Of a stretch of 64,000 nt of DNA, positions 1-10,776 are shown one piece after another. A program made the translations under genes and the position numbers. The stretch comes from Bremia lactucae (Eukaryota > Oomycota > Peronosporomycetes > Peronosporales > Peronosporaceae): positions 1,776,138 through 1,840,137 of the forward strand of contig NC_090610.1 of the NCBI RefSeq assembly GCF_004359215.1. The letters are read 5' to 3'. Each line of letters starts with the position of its first letter. The first letter of the stretch is position 1. Under the pieces are notes generated by a model. The model did not search any database, had not been told where the DNA came from, and was given only the letters and a program-made list of their open reading frames with translations.

Positions 1-1442
1 GTCGTCTTTGTAGACAGACTGAGCAAGATGGTGCATTTAGCACCATGTAAGACATCGATCACAGGCAAGGAGGCAGCTCTCTTGTTCCTGGATCATGTTA
101 ACCGACTACACGGGATGCCCGAGTCCATAGTATCGGACCGGGATCCACGTTTTACGTCTGGTTTTTGGCGACATGTGTTCGAGCTGCTAGGTAGCAAGCT
201 CCACATGTCGATTGCGGATCATCCCCAGACAGATGGCCAAACCGAAAGTTTCAATCGGGTCAAGGTGGATGTCTTGCACACTATAGCAACTTCCAAAGAG
301 TGAACCAAGCAATTGCTCTTTGTGGAGTTAGCTATATAAAACAGTGTCCACGCCAGTACGAGTGAGACACCATTTTATATAACGGACTGCGCCATCCTCG
401 GACGCCAGTCTCGTTTGTGCGCAGCGCTAGTCTTAGTGGGGGAGGGCTCCTTACTATGCACGGTGCGAAAGAGGGACATAGTTTCGTGAACATGACGATG
501 ACCCATGAGGGTATCATCTCAAAGACAGAAACTTGCCCTAGTGACCCTGCCAGTATAGCAGTGGTCAATAAAACTACGCTTTATGACCAACCTCTCGGCG
601 GTATCATAGGTGAGTTTGATGCTAAAAGCGTGAGCGAGGCTCAACGCTTTGTGGATGAGCGATTAGCCATCACACGTAAAGTCCGTGACGGAATGGCAAG
701 CGCACAGGACAAGCAAAAATAATATGCGGACCAAAATGGTCGCAAAAATAATGAACGCTTAGAGTGGCTGAAAAAGCACTATGAAGTACTGCTATTCTAC
801 CTAAAAATGCAATTTCTGTACTTCCTGGAGGTACTACGAAGTTGTTGCCGCGTTTCATTGGGCCCTTTACGGTGGTAGCAGAGGTTGAGACCTAAATTAT
901 AGGCTTACCCTTCCCCCGTATATGAAGATGCACCCCGTATTTCACGTGGGTCGTCTGAAAAGGTATGTAGACCCAAATGAGGTCGTATACCCCCATCCGT
1001 CTAAGGAGACCCATGGTGACGCCGACTGTGAGTCGAGCGTCGTTCGGGTGAGGGGGACGGTGAAGGCGAAAAGGTATCGGACTGACTCCTCCCACCACGA
1101 ACAGGACTTGGAGAGCGAGGGACAAGTCGTGAGTAACGCGGACCCCTCAGCATTATCCTTTCAAAGAGGTCCAAGCGAGTCTTTGGGCGTTCATAACACT
1201 GACGAGCCTTCGCTCGGACATCAACACGATCCGAGGTCATCAGTCGCGAGACTTGACCCTCGAGATCCGCAATACGTTGTTCAGCAGCACCTAACGCCTG
1301 TGACTGAATGGACGAAGGTAAGGCAGCCGCGAGTAGTTGGGCGAGGTGCCACTCCTATTGGGCGCCGCCTGCACTAATGAATGCGGGTGGGAATCAACGC
1401 TTCCTTGTTGGAAGGTTGCTTGCCCACCGCTCCGTGAGGCAT
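1..1442 (+). pseudogene. Ty3/gypsy integrase core, C-terminal part and truncated chromodomain
   Basis: The 3' half of a gypsy pol gene enters from the left edge. The first frame (28-303) carries the integrase catalytic core with SDRDPRFTSGFW and ADHPQTDGQTES, i.e. the second Asp and the Glu of DD35E. A stop at 301-303 and frame changes follow. A second block (about 600-722) matches the post-core helical region, and a third (922-1100) has the HPVFHVGRLKRY motif that ends gypsy integrases. At 1386-1442 the frame GGNQRFLVGRLLAHR is the start of a chromodomain, which breaks off before the usual aromatic LVRW segment. Similar blocks recur at 62,699-63,900. Multiple stops and frameshifts make this a relic. 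Element orientation is plus, matching the LTR at 2642. Confidence 0.85.
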
Positions 1443-1496
1443 TCTGCTGCTATCCATTTGAGGCTAGCGAAGATGCCTCAGCTGGTGCTCCTTTTC

Positions 1497-1815
1497 ATAG
1501 GCAGTCACCAAGCCGGGCGCATCAATACGTAGGGTACCGATCGGTTCCTAAGAGTCAAAATCCTTCGGGCAACCTTTCCATTGGACGAGGATCTGATACC
1601 TAGTAGCGTTGTGAGAAGAAAAAGGAAGTACAGTACCGCCCATGATTTCTTTCACACGCAAGCGGGCAAAATTAATTCGCTGCGACCGCTGTTTAATCGC
1701 ATCGGAATGCGGATGAATGCGGCGCAGGTATTCCGTCTTGTGTTGGTTGGGCGCATCATTTAAACGCAACACGACCGGGATCGGGAAAATACACCCAAGC
1801 GATTTTCCCTGAGCC
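1497..1815 (-). pseudogene. opposite-strand chromodomain-like block
   Basis: Read on the minus strand, this stretch gives a basic region followed by RYQILVQWKGCPKDFDS, a stop at 1548-1550, then EPIGTLRIDAPGLVTAY. The pattern Y-x-[IL]-LV-x-W-K-G-x-P-x-x-x-x-SWEP is the core of chromodomains, with the expected Trp codon of SWEP mutated to TAG. It lies downstream, in the minus direction, of the accessory antisense ORF at 2508-1840, and faces the truncated plus-strand chromodomain at 1386-1442. It could be the C-terminal part of the accessory antisense protein, or debris of an unrelated minus-strand gypsy element. I cannot separate these from one copy. Confidence 0.5.
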
Positions 1816-1839
1816 CTCTATAATTTAAAAGACGCCATA

Positions 1840-2508
1840 CTAATTATGTGCGTCTATAAGAGCGCGCTCTAGGAGCGACGCTCTTGGACCGTTTAAACGA
1901 GGCCATTTAGATGGAGGGGGCATAAGTGGTATGCCACCCGTCACATAGCCACGTTCAAAACGACTGGCTTGTGACACCGACTGAGCATGTGCACGTGTCG
2001 TCGGCGGAGCTTTAGGCTCCGAATCCTCTATGTCAGAACCATTATGGATTATGGTCTGAGCATAAGGCGTTGTGGTTATACCCAACGGAGAAGCGGCTGC
2101 GCCTTTATCGGCAGCGCTATCATTACCTGTCGCTGCGCTATCCAGCGCAGACGACGAAACAGCATTCGTAAATGTTGCTGTCTTCATGTTGTGAGCCATG
2201 AGAGGAGTTTGGATGAGCAATAATGCGCCATCATCCTTTCTCATGAGCTCGTTGTCCGCATCACTACTATGAGGTGACGGCAACGGTGTCGACTCATTGT
2301 AGTCGACAATGAGCTACGGATCAGCATCCTCATTGTTAAAGTAAATTGGATCCTTTTGCCCCGTTAACGCGACAGCAGCAGTAGCTGTCGGCGTTTCGAC
2401 TAAGGCATTGGACGCGGCCGGCGAATTAACGCGGCGCGCGCGCTTAGTGCGAGGTTGAGTGGGCGTCTTCGCAGACGACCCACCAACATGGCCCCTTCTA
2501 GGTGGCAT
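1840..2508 (-). pseudogene. accessory antisense ORF of family-A LTR retrotransposon
   Basis: An ATG at 2508 (minus) opens a frame of about 222 codons, interrupted once by TAG at about 2314-2316. The paralogous copy at 47,635-47,905 has Ser at that position, so the stop is a point nonsense mutation. The product is low-complexity: a basic N-terminus with a possible nuclear localisation stretch (PRTKRARRVNSP), Ala/Thr-rich tracts, then acidic Ser-rich sequence, ending SLLERALIDAHN. No known domain is visible. It sits between plus-strand pol (1-1442) and the 3' LTR (2642) on the opposite strand to pol. A gag identity is unlikely because family-A gag lies on the other strand next to the 5' LTR at 38,084. 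Confidence 0.65.
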
Positions 2509-2627
2509 CTTTGGCGCCGTGTATGGAACACAGGTCGCTAAAGTGATTGAGAGAACTAGCGGCGCGTAAAGCTGCTCGCAGTTCCTCGCTCCTCTTTGAC
2601 GAATTTAAAAGAGTAAATTCGTTCTTT

Positions 2628-2641
2628 AAGGGGGGAGATGA
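2628..2641 (+). promoter_or_regulatory. polypurine tract of family-A element
   Basis: The purine run AAGGGGGGAGATGA directly precedes TGTAAC of the LTR. It is the expected plus-strand primer site. It fixes the LTR at 2642 as a 3' LTR in plus orientation, so the ORF at 2508-1840 is antisense to the element. Confidence 0.7.
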
Positions 2642-3173
2642 TGTAACGAGCTAAAGTTGCCCTAATGTTACACAGTCCCCGTAACTACACTTGGTGTACT
2701 TAAGGGGATGGTCAATTGCTCAATTAAAGTAATTAGACCCAGCACTCGGGTGTGATTCACATTTGTGACTAATCCTTGTGTATGTGATGCACATGGGTGC
2801 ATTCACATTAGGAGGAATGACGGCTAGCGTCATCCGTTACGCGAAGTATCTAGAAAGATACGCTCGCAATACATATAAAGTGTTATCTATAGAGATGACA
2901 ATTTGATTGGTAAAAATAGGTATTTATATTTAATGCGATTAAATATAAATCAGTCTGAAAACTACTTCCTACTTGGTAAGTGCGCACGAGAAGCCGGATT
3001 ACCGCTCCCGTGACGACACTTAACCAAAGTACTTAGTGCGCTGGGTGAGGTCGCAAACGCGCCCGCCATAACTACCTCACTGCACGCAAGAAAAGCTGGT
3101 TAAACCGCTTTCTCGCTGTGCTAGGGTGTGTGTCTAAGTAGAGCGTGGCCGCATTACGACGAGCCCGCCCACA
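2642..3173 (+). repeat. family-A LTR (3' LTR of the element entering at the left)
   Basis: It begins TGTAACGAGCTAAAGTTGCC and ends in CCCGCCCACA, 532 bp. It aligns by eye along its whole length with 38,084-38,638 and 48,038-48,578, including a central hairpin (GATGACGGCTAGCGTCATC-like) and a common tail ending GCGTGGCCGCATTACGAC plus a pyrimidine-rich end. The following 128 bases (to 3301) hold nothing I recognise. Confidence 0.85.
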
Positions 3174-3301
3174 AGAGATGCTGCAGGTTTTAAAGATATT
3201 GCCACAAAATATAATATATAAGGGCAGCTGTTCAAATATTGTTTCACTTCCTAATTACCAACCGATCGAGTACATCGAACGACCGCTCAGCAAACAAACG
3301 C

Positions 3302-4271
3302 TTTAACGGACTAAAGTTGCTTTTATGTTACACAGTTCCCTTTAAGTACACTTGCTAACTTATGGGATGGTCTATTACTCAAATAAAGTAATTAGCACCC
3401 ACCACTTGGTGTGGTTCACATTGTGACCCACTGTATGTGATGCCTAGAGGTGCATTCACATTAGGAGGGATGACGCCTAGCGTCATCCGTTTTGCAAGGT
3501 ATCTAGAATGATACGCTCTCAATACCTTTAAGTGCTATCTACAGAGATGACAATTTATGATTGGTTAAAATAGGTATTTCTGTTAAATACGATTAAATAT
3601 AAAATAAGTCTGAAAACTACTTCCTACTTGGGAAGTGCGCACAAGGAGTCGGATCACCGCTCCCGTGACGACACGTTTACCAGTGCACTTAGTGCGTTGA
3701 GTGAGGTCGCCAAGGCACCCACACAACTGTCTCGCGGCACACGAGAGTAGACGGTCAAACTGCTTCCTCGCTATGATAGGGAGTGTGCTTAAGTAGAGCG
3801 TGGCTGTAACGGGGTGTATCGTTACATGAAATTAACACTTAAAGGTGGTTAACTAATATATTATCTAAAAGGTAAATAATATTGGAGAATATTACTTTAC
3901 ATGGTAATATTCTAAAAGCTTATCCATTGGTAGATATAGACCATTATATCTACTTTCTCCGCCGTCCAGTCAGCGCTGGACACGCGCAACGAGAAAGACA
4001 GATAAGACTTTATTACATGTTTTGTATTAGTCTATAATTTAGTTAGTATTAAGTAGATAGAACAGAAGAGCTCAATTATATTAATACAGTTTTTAATTAA
4101 CCCTCTTCAAAGCAAGTTTTTTAAAGAGAGTCTTCCTCTGCAAGTACTAGTGTACGTGAAGTAACGTGAGGCACCACTCGCACTGAGGCAGTGCGAAGTG
4201 GACTTGTACTGAAGCAGTACAAGTCAGTAGTGCCCCGTTACAGTGGCCGCATTGAGACGTGCCCGCCTACA
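3302..4271 (+). repeat. second family-A LTR, split by a family-B LTR
   Basis: The left part (3302-3804) starts with a decayed TTTAACGGACTAAAG and follows the family-A consensus to GTAGAGCGTGGC. The right part (4248-4271) resumes with CGCATT and ends CCCGCCTACA. Together they total about 527 bp, the normal family-A length. This copy is more diverged than those at 38 kb and 48 kb. Confidence 0.85.
3805..4242 (+). mobile_element. family-B solo LTR inserted in a family-A LTR
   Basis: A 438-bp LTR begins TGTAACGGGG and ends CCCCGTTACA, a perfect 10-bp terminal inverted repeat. It is flanked by a perfect 5-bp target-site duplication, GTGGC at 3800-3804 and 4243-4247. No internal region is present, so this is a solo LTR left by LTR-LTR recombination. 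A second copy is at 32,289-32,727 and a 3' fragment ends at 52,085. Confidence 0.92.
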
Positions 4272-4291
4272 AAGTGGCGACTGGGAGTAAC

Positions 4292-4800
4292 TGTAGCGGG
4301 TGTCCCGTTACATAAGTAATAATACCTATAAGAGGAATAACAATAATTATTTTCCTATGAGAGGAAATAAAAAAAGAAGCGCAAAGTTTTTATCTTTATT
4401 AATGTTGACTTAAATAGTTCCAATAATACCAGATTTGGTATTATTGATGCAATGAGACATTAGCTCTATTGATTGTTTGATTTAAGGCCGAATCAACCCT
4501 GCCGATAGTTTCAAGACACTTTTATGCGGTGCGCAAGGAGGCGCCATACTTAGTTAGATAATAAAATAGTAAGCTCAGTAGTAGATGGAAGATCGTAGGA
4601 AACTAATTATGTTAATACAGTGTTACTTTTCACTATTCTAAAGCCGTAGGCTAGACCTTAAAGTCATAAGACCCTCAAATTCATTAGAAACCTTCATCTG
4701 TACCTTTGTGTACGTGGAGTTTCGAGGCACCTAACCTACAATATAATTAGTGTAAGGTTGACTAGTACTGATTAGTGTTAGTGAAGGGTGCCCCGTTACA
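4292..4800 (+). repeat. family-C LTR (5' LTR)
   Basis: This 509-bp repeat starts TGTAGCGGGTGTCCCGTTACA, itself a hairpin, and ends GGTGCCCCGTTACA. It is followed two bases later by a primer-binding site and then by gag, so it is a 5' LTR in plus orientation. Inverted fragments are at 13,590-13,692 and 33,395-33,705; plus-strand fragments are at 13,841-14,001 and 59,174-59,245. Confidence 0.82.
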
Positions 4801-4802
4801 CC

Positions 4803-4814
4803 TGGTAGCACTTC
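4803..4814 (+). promoter_or_regulatory. primer-binding site of family-C element
   Basis: TGGTAGCACTTC begins two bases after the LTR end. TGG pairs with the CCA end of a tRNA. The same site follows the family-A LTR (38,641) and, with one change, the family-D LTR (50,003). The priming tRNA would end in TGCTACCA; animal initiator tRNA-Met ends this way, but the oomycete tRNA is not determined here. Confidence 0.6.
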
Positions 4815-4851
4815 GTAGTCCGTTTAACGGCCCGCGCACCTTCCATTCAAC

Positions 4852-6080
4852 ATGGACATGTCGGATGAAGAAGGAGGAAGATTCCAAGCCCCTCAAGAAG
4901 GTTATCACGCAACGCGTGAGAGGTTTCTCATTTGAGTGACCTTGAATGAAGAGCGATCTAACGAATGAGCTCGGTCGTAGGCGGACCAGCCGTTGGCGCT
5001 ATGCTGTACACTATGGGCAGAGATGAACAGCATGCGGCCACAGCCGAGTTCATATACACGAACTTGACGGGGCCCAAGAGAAAGTAGTCTTGCTTCACCA
5101 GAAAGGCTCTCAACACACAAAGGTGTTGAGAGAACAGGGTGCATAACAGTTGGAACTGTTGAGACAGCAGCATTTACGTGGTGCTATTGGTGCTATTAGA
5201 CCGACGCTTCCGCGTCAATCCAAAGCCTAATGATCGAAATCTTTAAGTTTAAGGCAGTCGAAGGCGACTCCCTTTTGAGATGGTTCGTCAAATTCGACGT
5301 TGCCATAGAAGCTCGTCGTATCAGTGATGATGCGTTAAAAGTGAAATTTGGCATGTTCAACTAGGCCGGACGTCCCAAATCTTAGGCCTTCGGGCTCACG
5401 CTTCACAACCCATCAGTCGTTGGGTCGAATGAGGTCTTTAAGGCCCGGCTTGGACAAACATTTGAGCCACCACGTGCCGAATTCAGGGCTCGGGCTAAGC
5501 TCCTGGATTTAAAGCAGGGCAAGCGTGATATTCACGCTTATGGCCAACATACACGATACCTGGTCAGTTGTATCGTGAGTCATCCAATTGATGAACAAAC
5601 ACAGGTAACTGTGTTTATCAAACATTGCAGACGGAGCTGTTCCGGCTAGAATTAGAGTTGCTAGACCAAGCGATATTTATAGCGGAACAGGAGGACTTTA
5701 GCCTGAAACAGGGTGCATATCATCCACCAAGGCGGCAAGAAAATGGAGGTCCAGAGCCCATGGATCCTCCAATGTAAAGAGCGAGAACATCGCTCTTCAA
5801 GTTACAAACGGTTATAAAAATAAATTCGTTGTCAAAAGACGGGCCACAACGCCTATAAGTGTAGTGCCCCACGGCCAGTGCCTAAAAACAGTGAGCGAAA
5901 AGACCGACCTCTCGCTAGGAACAGCGGAGGACGCGGATCCGACGCTGTTGTGAAAAGAGCAACGGCGAGGAGGATCGTCAAAAAACGATCGGGGTCAGTC
6001 AGTAGGTGCAGAGAGCCCTCGGTGTGACTCGACAGCGCAGCGAGATGCGTAATCATGCAAGTAATGGCAAAGCTGAAAGG
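4852..6080 (+). pseudogene. Ty3/gypsy gag relic
   Basis: A start codon at 4852 follows the family-C LTR and primer site. Reading through stops and frameshifts, the plus strand shows a retrotransposon gag domain at about 5230-5640 (SLLRWFVKFDVAIEARRI, then LLDLKQGKRDIHAYGQHTRY). The C-terminal AEQEDFSLKQGAYHPP block is at about 5690-5740, and a decayed zinc knuckle ending KTGHNAYKCSAPRPVP at about 5840-5880. The RNA-binding knuckle has lost its first cysteines in frame. The element is then cut off near 6080, where a copia fragment begins. A family-C assignment rests on adjacency to the LTR. Confidence 0.75.
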
Positions 6081-6127
6081 ATGCACAGGACTATTATGGA
6101 TATGACCAGATGTATGATTTTTTGTGT

Positions 6128-7980
6128 GGATTACCTCTAAGCGTCTGGGGTGATGCGGTACAATACGCGGTGTATGTGCTTAATCGTTCACCAACCAATG
6201 CTACATCTAAGCGTCTGGGGTGATGGGTTACAATACGCGGCTTATGTGCTTAATCGTTCACCAACCAATGCTACCCCGGGTAAAGTTTTAACATTACAAC
6301 TTCTAACGAATAAAGCCCCAGCTTTAGGTGAGATTGTAATTTTCGGCTCTTCGTGTACGATTTTTCTTGACCCTAAGAAGAACAATTTTGCGCAGAGAGG
6401 TCAACGAGGATTCATCGTTAGTATTGGTGAGTCGACAAAAGGTTATCAAGTCTATCTCCCGAAGGAGCGAGTTGTCGTTACCTCATAACACGTTAAGAAC
6501 ATCGAAACACTGACCGTGGAGCAGAACGAGCAAGTCGCTCGACGTCACATTCAAGATGAACAAATTGTTGAAGAGGACAAAATGTGCGTGGAGAAGAAGA
6601 CAGCAGCTTCTAGTTGGACGCGCGAAGGCCGGTGACACGCTCAGTAAAGAAAATAATTACGGCTAGTTCCTCTTTGATTTCAGACAAGGTTGACGAAATT
6701 GAAGTCATGACATCCATCACGAATTGGACCCAAAGAACTATAATGAAGATATACCCAGCACTCAAAGGACGCATGGGATTTGGCTATGTAAGAAGAATTG
6801 AATGCGCTGGAAGAGAATGGAGTCTGGAATGTAGTACGCCTGCCTAAACATGCCAACATCCTGCATTCGAAGTGGGTGTATAAAACTAAAAGGGATGCAA
6901 ATGGTGAACTTGAGCGTTACAAGGCCAGGTTGGTAGCCTGTGGGAATGAAGAAGTTTTCGGTTCTGACTATATATCACTTTTGCAGCGGTCATGAATATG
7001 TCAAGCGTCAAAGCCATTTTAGCTTTGACTAGAAAATGGAGAGTGCCAGCGAAGCACTGCGACATACCAAAAAGCGTATGTGAAAGCTGAAATGAACCTG
7101 AGCTAAGAATTTTTCTTCGTATACCCCAAGGGATGAGGATACGACATGAAGTGTACCAAAATCTAGGCGCATGTAGCGCAAACGAGCTCGCTTATGCAAG
7201 GCTTTGTACGGACTTTAATAGGCCAAGCCGTTGTGGAGTGAGTTGCTACATACCAAATTGGAGAGTTTAAATTTCACGCAATGTCTTACCGATACGTGTG
7301 TGTATTGGAAACACGTGCGGGGGGATTTTGTAATTGTTCACAGAGTGTCCAGACAAACCCATTCTCCAACTTTAGGCGACTACAAAACTGCTAAGAGAAT
7401 TGCAAGGTATTTACATTTAACGGAAAGCACTGCGTTTGAGGATGAAAGAAGATTTTTGGACGTGCTGGTATTAAAATCGTTGGATGCTGATTTTGCCGCG
7501 GGTTGGACTGATAGATAGTAAATTATCGGTAGCTGGATTACTGTCGATGGAATGCCGGTGTTGTGGATGGCGAAAAAGCAAGGCGGTGTGTCATTATCCA
7601 CCATAAAAGCTGAACTTACGGCAGCGTCGCGTGGTTGTGCAAATGCTTGGAGTACGTGGACTTCTTCATGAGATTGGGTTGAAATGCGTATAACCTATGA
7701 TCTTATACGTGGATAACCAGGCGGCATTGAAGCATTTAGGAGGAGATGGTTCGTCTGCAAAGTCGAAAATGTAGACGTGCGAATTAAATTCGTGAGCTCG
7801 CACGTAAAAAGCGGTTCATTAGTCCCGCTGTACCTTGAAAGTTGAAACATGCCTGCTGCCTTAATGATGAAAGCTGTAGCAGCACCACGATTGGAGGCGC
7901 TGATAATTTTGGTGGGGCTCGGTGAATATCGAAATGATGAGAAATTAATCGATACTGCAATGACTGATGGGATGGTTGCA
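6128..7980 (+). pseudogene. Ty1/copia pol relic (integrase end, RT, RNase H)
   Basis: Plus-strand blocks in copia order are: the integrase C-terminal region with YAAYVLNRSPTNATPGKV at about 6230-6290, then the RT N-terminus at 6798-6960 (ENGVWNVVRLP, SKWVYKTKRDANGELERYKA). RT fingers follow at about 6995-7130, a palm fragment at 7231-7330 and RNase H pieces at 7370-7700. The region between the palm and RNase H, including the YVDD motif, is deleted. Many stops and frameshifts show an old copy. No LTR of its own could be delimited. Confidence 0.8.
6136..6275 (+). repeat. 70-bp direct tandem duplication inside copia integrase
   Basis: The segment starting TCTAAGCGTCTGGGGTGATG occurs twice, 70 bp apart, with few mismatches. 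The coding meaning (YVLNRSPTNAT) is therefore present twice. It is probably replication slippage or a local duplication in a dead element. Confidence 0.85.
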
Positions 7981-8021
7981 AACTATAGTGATTGACAGCA
8001 ATAGAAACACGTTTTTAAGGT

Positions 8022-8080
8022 TGATTATGTTTGCGTAATCGTGGGACGAATGATTATGTTTGCATTATCGCGGGACGAAC
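8022..8080 (+). repeat. two-copy 30-bp tandem repeat
   Basis: TGATTATGTTTGCGTAATCG and a near-identical second unit lie back to back, followed each time by GGGACGAA. The flanking bases to about 8680 contain no gene, LTR end or RNA that I can support. Confidence 0.7.
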
Positions 8081-8689
8081 AAACGAGGCAGAAGCATTGA
8101 AGTGTAGTCCCCCCTGGAGGAGCGTTGTAAGTATGACGGTCTTGAGGTGGACGTTCAACTTGCGGTTTAGTGGTGTTAAACAGTGATGGTTTATATTGCG
8201 TGTTAATGCGTGGACTTCACATCGTGTGTGTTGTGTAGACCATGGCTTTTCGTATTTAGATTAAAGGACGGATTTTAATCTAATTCACTTACTCTTTTCA
8301 CTCTTACACCGCGCGCGTTGTTCGCGTTCGCTCTGTGTTTGTCGCAGCGTAGCTGGGCGATCAATATAAATTGGCAGCATCAAGCCGTGACGATGCCTGT
8401 CTCTTGTTCATCAGATGGCCAACTGATGAACGTCTTGGAGCGTCCAGGAGCGTGGGGATGTCTTCAAGTGATTGCGATGGCCTCACTTGTGGTTTGGCCG
8501 TTAGCATGACTGCAAAAGACCTCAGTGTGAAAACCCATCAGAATGTGGAGTTGGATAGCGACGGCTGTGCACAAGCACAGGCAGCGTCGAAGTTCGACCA
8601 CGCGAATAAGTTGAGTGGAACGAAACAAGGATGCTTGCTTCAAAGGCAGTATCCAAGAAAACTATAAACGCCCGTATATAAGAGACAGT

Positions 8690-9420
8690 GCGATCGACTG
8701 GAGAGTCAAACATAGAGGATATCGCTGTGGTAGCGCAACCACAGCTAGAGGCGATTGGGGAACATACTTTCCAAATGATTTCTGCGGGAATAAGTCCGTG
8801 GAAACCTGTGGTCGAAGGTTCCCAGTTACCTTTTAAAAGAAGTTTCAAAGTGAAAACTGAGACAATAAAGGTCTTAGTCAACAATGGATCAAGTGTAGGC
8901 GCTTATACACTTGATCCAATAGCCCCTCCGAAGTTAACTTCGTAGATAACTCAATTGCCAACGCTAGAATCGATACGGTTCTTGCGTGATCTGCGTATTC
9001 ACAAATTCAAGCACACCTGCGTACTTGTCACAGATGACAACTACGTGGCCGATATTCGGTCGGGTATAGTAGAACGAACGGGTTCTCAGCAGATCATCGA
9101 TGGATGAAAGCGTCCTCAATGAGAAGATTCGGATTGAACATTTTACTTCCCAATCCTGGGAGCCTTTTATATATCGCTCGCGATCAAAATCATCCCTTTA
9201 ATAATAAAGGGTGTGATCCAAATCACGTTGTTGTTTCGGGCTCGTCAAACGAGGCGAACACGATTTTCCCTCCTCCTCCACATCCATTGATGAATTCAGG
9301 TGGTGAGAAGCGTTTTCTTGTTGAAAGCTTCTTTAACCACCGTGAGACAAAGAAGGTTCGAACGAGTTATCTCGTTCGTTGGCGCGGATTTCCACCCTCG
9401 CATGATAGTTCGAGAGCCTC
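8690..9420 (+). pseudogene. gypsy protease region fused to chromodomain (internally deleted pol)
   Basis: 8688-8945 encodes a fragment resembling the linker and start of a gypsy aspartic protease (VLVNNGSSVGAYTLDP), with the catalytic Asp apparently Asn. After frame changes, 9299-9409 encodes an intact-looking chromodomain core: GEKRFLVESFFNHRETKK, then SYLVRWRGFPPSHDS. RT and integrase are missing, so the element carries a large internal deletion. It lies upstream of the antisense accessory gene at 10,613-9,690 and the LTR start at 10,793, in the same orientation as that LTR. Confidence 0.65.
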
Positions 9421-9689
9421 GATCCCAACTGATGTTGGACGTTCCGGGTCTCGTCTTGTTTGTACGACGAGACCTATCGTCCTCGGCAGAAGGTCCATCG
9501 AAGAACGAGCGCTTCCCGCGCTCGTAAAAACGATTGGAGGTTATCAATCCTTTGACGCATTTATTAAGAGGTGAGAGTCCTCCAATGGGGATCTTTGAGA
9601 GAATATGCTTTCTTAGGGGCATGACCTGCACCCTTAAAATAGCATGGGCATGAGTCATTCCACGAGAGGCTAGGAATCTCTGCCTCTTT

Positions 9690-10613
9690 CGGCAAATAGT
9701 GAACCGACTACGGTCCGTTTCTTGACCCGTTCACGGAAAGCATTAAGCTTGTCAAGCCAGCCTTCACGGCCTATGTTTTCTTACATTCTATACAAAGGCT
9801 GTCTAAGCTTGGAACAAAGGTTTGACATCCTTTGCCCGTTTGTAAGTGTTCAATCGATGCCAGAAAAAGGTATCGATGAAGAATTCCGTTTCATCCTCAC
9901 CAGGCTTGTAAATCCTGGATGAGTTGAATAACGGAATATGATATTGATCGTTGGTCATACCAGACCAACGAATTAGGTTTTCTTTGGAGAGTAACCAAGG
10001 CCTCTTTTCAGGAGCGAATCGCAACGTATTGCGGTCCCTTTCCCGTTGGCCCATGTTAGCGTTAACGCTAACTTGGCCCTTGGAGTGATCCCCAGAACCA
10101 CTCCTATCCTGGTGATGTAAACTAGCACCACAAGCAGCACTCTATCCTTCGCGACCACTTAGTTCCTGGTGACCATTCTGGTGACGTTAGTCACCTGAAT
10201 GGTCACCGCCCACGGAGTCATCTGATGATGATGTTGTTTCACCAAGCTTGTCCGACGAGTCGTACAAGCTCATCATCATCTCTCTGGTTGTCACGTAAAA
10301 ACCCAGAGGTTTAACGGACTCGGCCCCGTGTGATCCGGCGGCTATTGCAGTAGCCACTGATTCAAGCGATGCCGGTGACTTAGTCCAGTCACCTACATAT
10401 TGGTGTAGCAGGCGACTTGTCCCCGTCACCTGCAATGTCATCAACAGATGACATACCCCAGTCACCTCCAATGAGAGTAGGAGGTGACATATCCCCCGCA
10501 GTAGACGCATTACCGTCTACTGAATCATTTTTCTTACTGACAGCTACACTGATCCGTGCAGCTGTCAGCTTAGCGGCCACACGGCCCACGCGCACAGACT
10601 TATCCGTCGCCAT
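9690..10613 (-). pseudogene. accessory antisense ORF with APEK-PWLL domain (broken)
   Basis: An ATG at 10,613 (minus) opens MATDKSVRVGRVAAK, followed by an acidic Ser/Asp/Gly-rich stretch to about 10,187, with a frameshift near 10,390. A second block at 10,054-9,803 reads APEKRPWLLSKENLI, then GMTNDQYHIPLF and FFIDTFFWHRLN. After a TAG at a presumed Trp codon, TAFV and NVRKH continue to about 9,770. The C-terminal block is homologous to that at 31,643-31,270. The gene lies between a plus-strand chromodomain and the polypurine tract/LTR start at 10,793, on the opposite strand. I recognise no family for the C-terminal block. Confidence 0.65.
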
Positions 10614-10776
10614 CTTGATATTGGTCAAAACCAATAATGCAAATATAATCGGTATTTTGATTAAAATCAATAATGCGAACAAAATTGTTTTTGTATTAAA
10701 ACCAATAATACAAATATCACGAAAAGTCATAATAATCTTTCCTGTCACCTACATCAGTCACTATAGTGACTGTTGG

